NCBI GenBank assembly: GCA_937952895.1 | Contig: CALFYC010000146.1 | Coordinates: 1 to 7,720, forward strand | DNA from: an uncultured Neisseriaceae bacterium | Lineage (GTDB): Bacteria; Pseudomonadota; Gammaproteobacteria; Burkholderiales; UBA11063 | Length of the DNA stretch: 7,720 bases | Direction: 5' to 3' | In this document: piece by piece, positions 5,930 through 7,720 of the stretch | Layout: every line of letters begins with the position of its first letter | How positions within the stretch are numbered: the stretch's first letter is position 1 | Position numbers and translations under genes: made by a program | Notes under the pieces: generated by a model | Told to the model about the DNA's origin: nothing | Database searches by the model: none | Seen by the model: only the letters and a program-made list of their open reading frames with translations

Positions 5930-7704
5930 CTTCTGTATATACCTTGTTTTAATCTTGCTCTCATGCCAGTCTTTCTTGATAGACTATCGTCTGTTTTGGA
6001 CTCTGTATTATATATGCCTTGTAGCCTATTAAACAAGATATCTCTTGATTTTGGCCTTAGACTTTTTACTCGTCCAGATGCAATGTCTGTGAATGACTCT
6101 AGTGGAACAGTATGGTCTGGCCTTTGTATCGTCACAATCTGTAATGTTCCTTGATTTAATAAATCAGAGTATTCAAGATTGAACGCCAATGCTGCAAGCA
6201 TTAGTGCATCAAGGTCATGGTCTCCAACAGTCTCAGATGAGGCTTTGTATGTTGGTCTACCAGTTACTCCACGTTTTTCTTCGTATCCTTTTAGTTGCTC
6301 AATTAGTTTAGCATCAATTTTAATGTCAAACTTAATCATTTTCTTTTCAATGATTTTGTTTAAGTTGTTTACCATGAATGGCTTCATGTGCTTCTTAATT
6401 GGGTTTCCAGTATATGGATCTGGTATCTCAACATTAGAGTTAAAATCAATACCACGTAGTTCTGATAGTTTTAAGTCTGGATGTCCAACTGGTAATATAC
6501 CAAAGTTGTCAAAACCATACTTGGTCAAAATTTCAATCTGTGTTGAACCATATCCTCTGTCAACGTATAGATGTTCAAAATTCCACTTCCTGTTAAGGTC
6601 TATAATCTTTTGCATTGCTGTTGTTTGTGTCCAGCCTTCTTTTGACACAGTAGCTTTCTCTGCAATAACAAATACTCTATCCCTCTTATTAAAAGCTAAT
6701 ACAACTATACGAGTACCAATCTTATCGTGGTTCCAGTCACATCCCATAGTAACTAACCATTCATTTCTTTGTGAAAGAATCATATCCGCTGTTACATTGT
6801 ATTGTAACGAAGTACAAGCATCTACATAGTATTTTTGGAATACACCATGTTTAGAAGTACCAAACTCAGCAATAATCTCTTGTACAAAACCAGTTTCATC
6901 TGTAGCTTCTCTAAATTCAGAATCAAGTTCATCATTATAGTGAGGTAATACAAATGAGGGAAAGTGGAACTCTTTGTATCGTTTGTTCTTAGATAGCTTA
7001 TATAATTGTTTTTCACCATCAGGTGTTGATGCTGTCCATAACTCTGTATGTGGTTTATCAGCCAAAATAGCGATAATTGAGTTAAAGTCTTTTGCTGTTA
7101 TATAGTCGATTTCGTCAATAACTATTAAGTCAGCTCTTTGTCCCCTGATTGATGCAGCTCCAGCTGAACCAGTGGTAAACGCCTTAATTCTTGAACCATT
7201 GGCAAAGTTAATTGTTCTGTTAGGAGACTGTTTATAACTATCTACTAAGTCATCATAAGTACCAAACTCTGGATTGATATTAAATAAGAACTGTAATATC
7301 AAGTTAATAATTTCTTCAGATTGTACTTCGTATGGAGTAACAATAAGAACCCAATAGTTTTTATTGGTTAGTACTTTATGCAATATGTTTAGTGCAAGAC
7401 TATAAGACTTACCAGCACGTCTACCACATCTAATAACCTTTCTAGAACTTGTACACTGTGATATTTGAGCTTGATACCATCTTGGTATGAATAGTCTTTT
7501 GGGATCATCTATCTTTTCAACATCAATATTTTTCTCAGCCCAATGGTATGGATTAGCTGCTTGTTCCATTAAGTCCATATCTTCTTCTGTGAAGTTATGT
7601 TCATCTTCTGGTTTGATGTATTGGCTTTTTGATGCCAATCCTTTACAAGCTATTGTAATACCGCCATGCTTTGCTTTTTGTTCTTGAATACAAAGTCTAC
7701 ACAT
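5917..7704 (-). CDS. Terminase large subunit (DNA-packaging ATPase and nuclease)
   Basis: This is the motor protein that docks on the portal, pumps DNA into the prohead using ATP and cuts the concatemer. In the 595-residue product the ATPase domain has Walker A GRRAGKS at 94-100 (Lys99), Walker B LIVIDE at 193-198 (Asp197, catalytic Glu198) and a coupling motif, TASTP, at 224-228. The RNase H-like nuclease domain supplies acidic residues in GCDW (Asp323), VDRGYG (Asp382) and DHDLDA (Asp497 and Asp499). The basic C-terminus ends in RRARF. An unusual N-terminus carries Cys2, Cys5, His13 and Cys20, a possible zinc site. The start is uncertain: the frame stays open from 7704 to the window edge and there is no Shine-Dalgarno before this ATG, so the true start may lie upstream. 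The small terminase subunit is not in this window. The stop directly abuts the next ATG. Confidence 0.96.
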   Translation of the reverse strand: MCRLCIQEQKAKHGGITIACKGLASKSQYIKPEDEHNFTEEDMDLMEQAANPYHWAEKNIDVEKIDDPKRLFIPRWYQAQISQCTSSRKVIRCGRRAGKSYSLALNILHKVLTNKNYWVLIVTPYEVQSEEIINLILQFLFNINPEFGTYDDLVDSYKQSPNRTINFANGSRIKAFTTGSAGAASIRGQRADLIVIDEIDYITAKDFNSIIAILADKPHTELWTASTPDGEKQLYKLSKNKRYKEFHFPSFVLPHYNDELDSEFREATDETGFVQEIIAEFGTSKHGVFQKYYVDACTSLQYNVTADMILSQRNEWLVTMGCDWNHDKIGTRIVVLAFNKRDRVFVIAEKATVSKEGWTQTTAMQKIIDLNRKWNFEHLYVDRGYGSTQIEILTKYGFDNFGILPVGHPDLKLSELRGIDFNSNVEIPDPYTGNPIKKHMKPFMVNNLNKIIEKKMIKFDIKIDAKLIEQLKGYEEKRGVTGRPTYKASSETVGDHDLDALMLAALAFNLEYSDLLNQGTLQIVTIQRPDHTVPLESFTDIASGRVKSLRPKSRDILFNRLQGIYNTESKTDDSLSRKTGMRARLKQGIYRRARF

Positions 7705-7720
7705 TTCATTAATGTCATGA

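Noticed and set aside
6179..6829. Long plus-strand open frame (216 codons)
   Set aside because: It lies wholly antisense to the nuclease half of the terminase, whose catalytic motifs are intact. Its translation is Ser/Cys-rich without domain character, as expected for an antisense shadow.
6822..7019. Minus-strand 65-codon frame inside the terminase gene
   Set aside because: It is out of frame with an intact terminase and shows no independent start signal or motif.
7705..7720. End of an upstream gene at the window edge
   Set aside because: Stops in other frames (7711-7709 and 7708-7706) could end a preceding gene, but 16 bases are too few to support a call.

Overview
The window is a tightly packed structural (late) gene block of a tailed double-stranded DNA bacteriophage or prophage. 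All seven genes lie on the minus strand, so transcription runs from high to low coordinates. The DNA is clearly AT-rich. Gaps between genes are 0 to 3 nt or are replaced by short overlaps, and there is no room for internal promoters or terminators. Most starts lack a convincing Shine-Dalgarno sequence. This fits translational coupling, or a host whose ribosomes rely little on that signal (Bacteroidota-like, for example), but the host cannot be named from this window.

Layout in transcription order. (1) 7704-5917: large terminase subunit, with intact ATPase and nuclease motifs. (2) 5916-5488: a 142-residue protein of unknown function, probably beta-rich. (3) 5495-5256: a 79-residue helical protein of unknown function. 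(4) 5253-4690: a 187-residue protein with an N-terminal helix and three HxH pairs at exact seven-residue spacing, probably a virion or baseplate component. (5) 4693-3080: a 537-residue protein with a CxxC pair and a long hydrophobic helical core, function unknown. (6) 3076-1286: portal protein with an unusual low-complexity linker and an extra C-terminal helical region. (7) 1296 to beyond position 1: prohead protease of the HK97/S78 type with an inserted Cys/His cluster and a long scaffold-like C-terminal region. The window edge cuts this gene, and it has no entry among the supplied ORFs.

Together these genes cover DNA packaging (terminase docking on the portal) and head assembly (portal, protease and probably scaffold). 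Four uncharacterised proteins sit between terminase and portal and are probably connector, tail or baseplate parts. The order terminase, accessory virion genes, portal, protease is broadly that of T4-like and other large phages. The major capsid gene would be expected just beyond position 1.

I see no RNA genes, CRISPR arrays, insertion sequences or attachment sites. I found no convincing sign of a wholly new system. The points most worth following up are the HxH repeat, the hydrophobic 537-residue protein, the portal extension, the protease-scaffold fusion and a 13-nt junction repeat.
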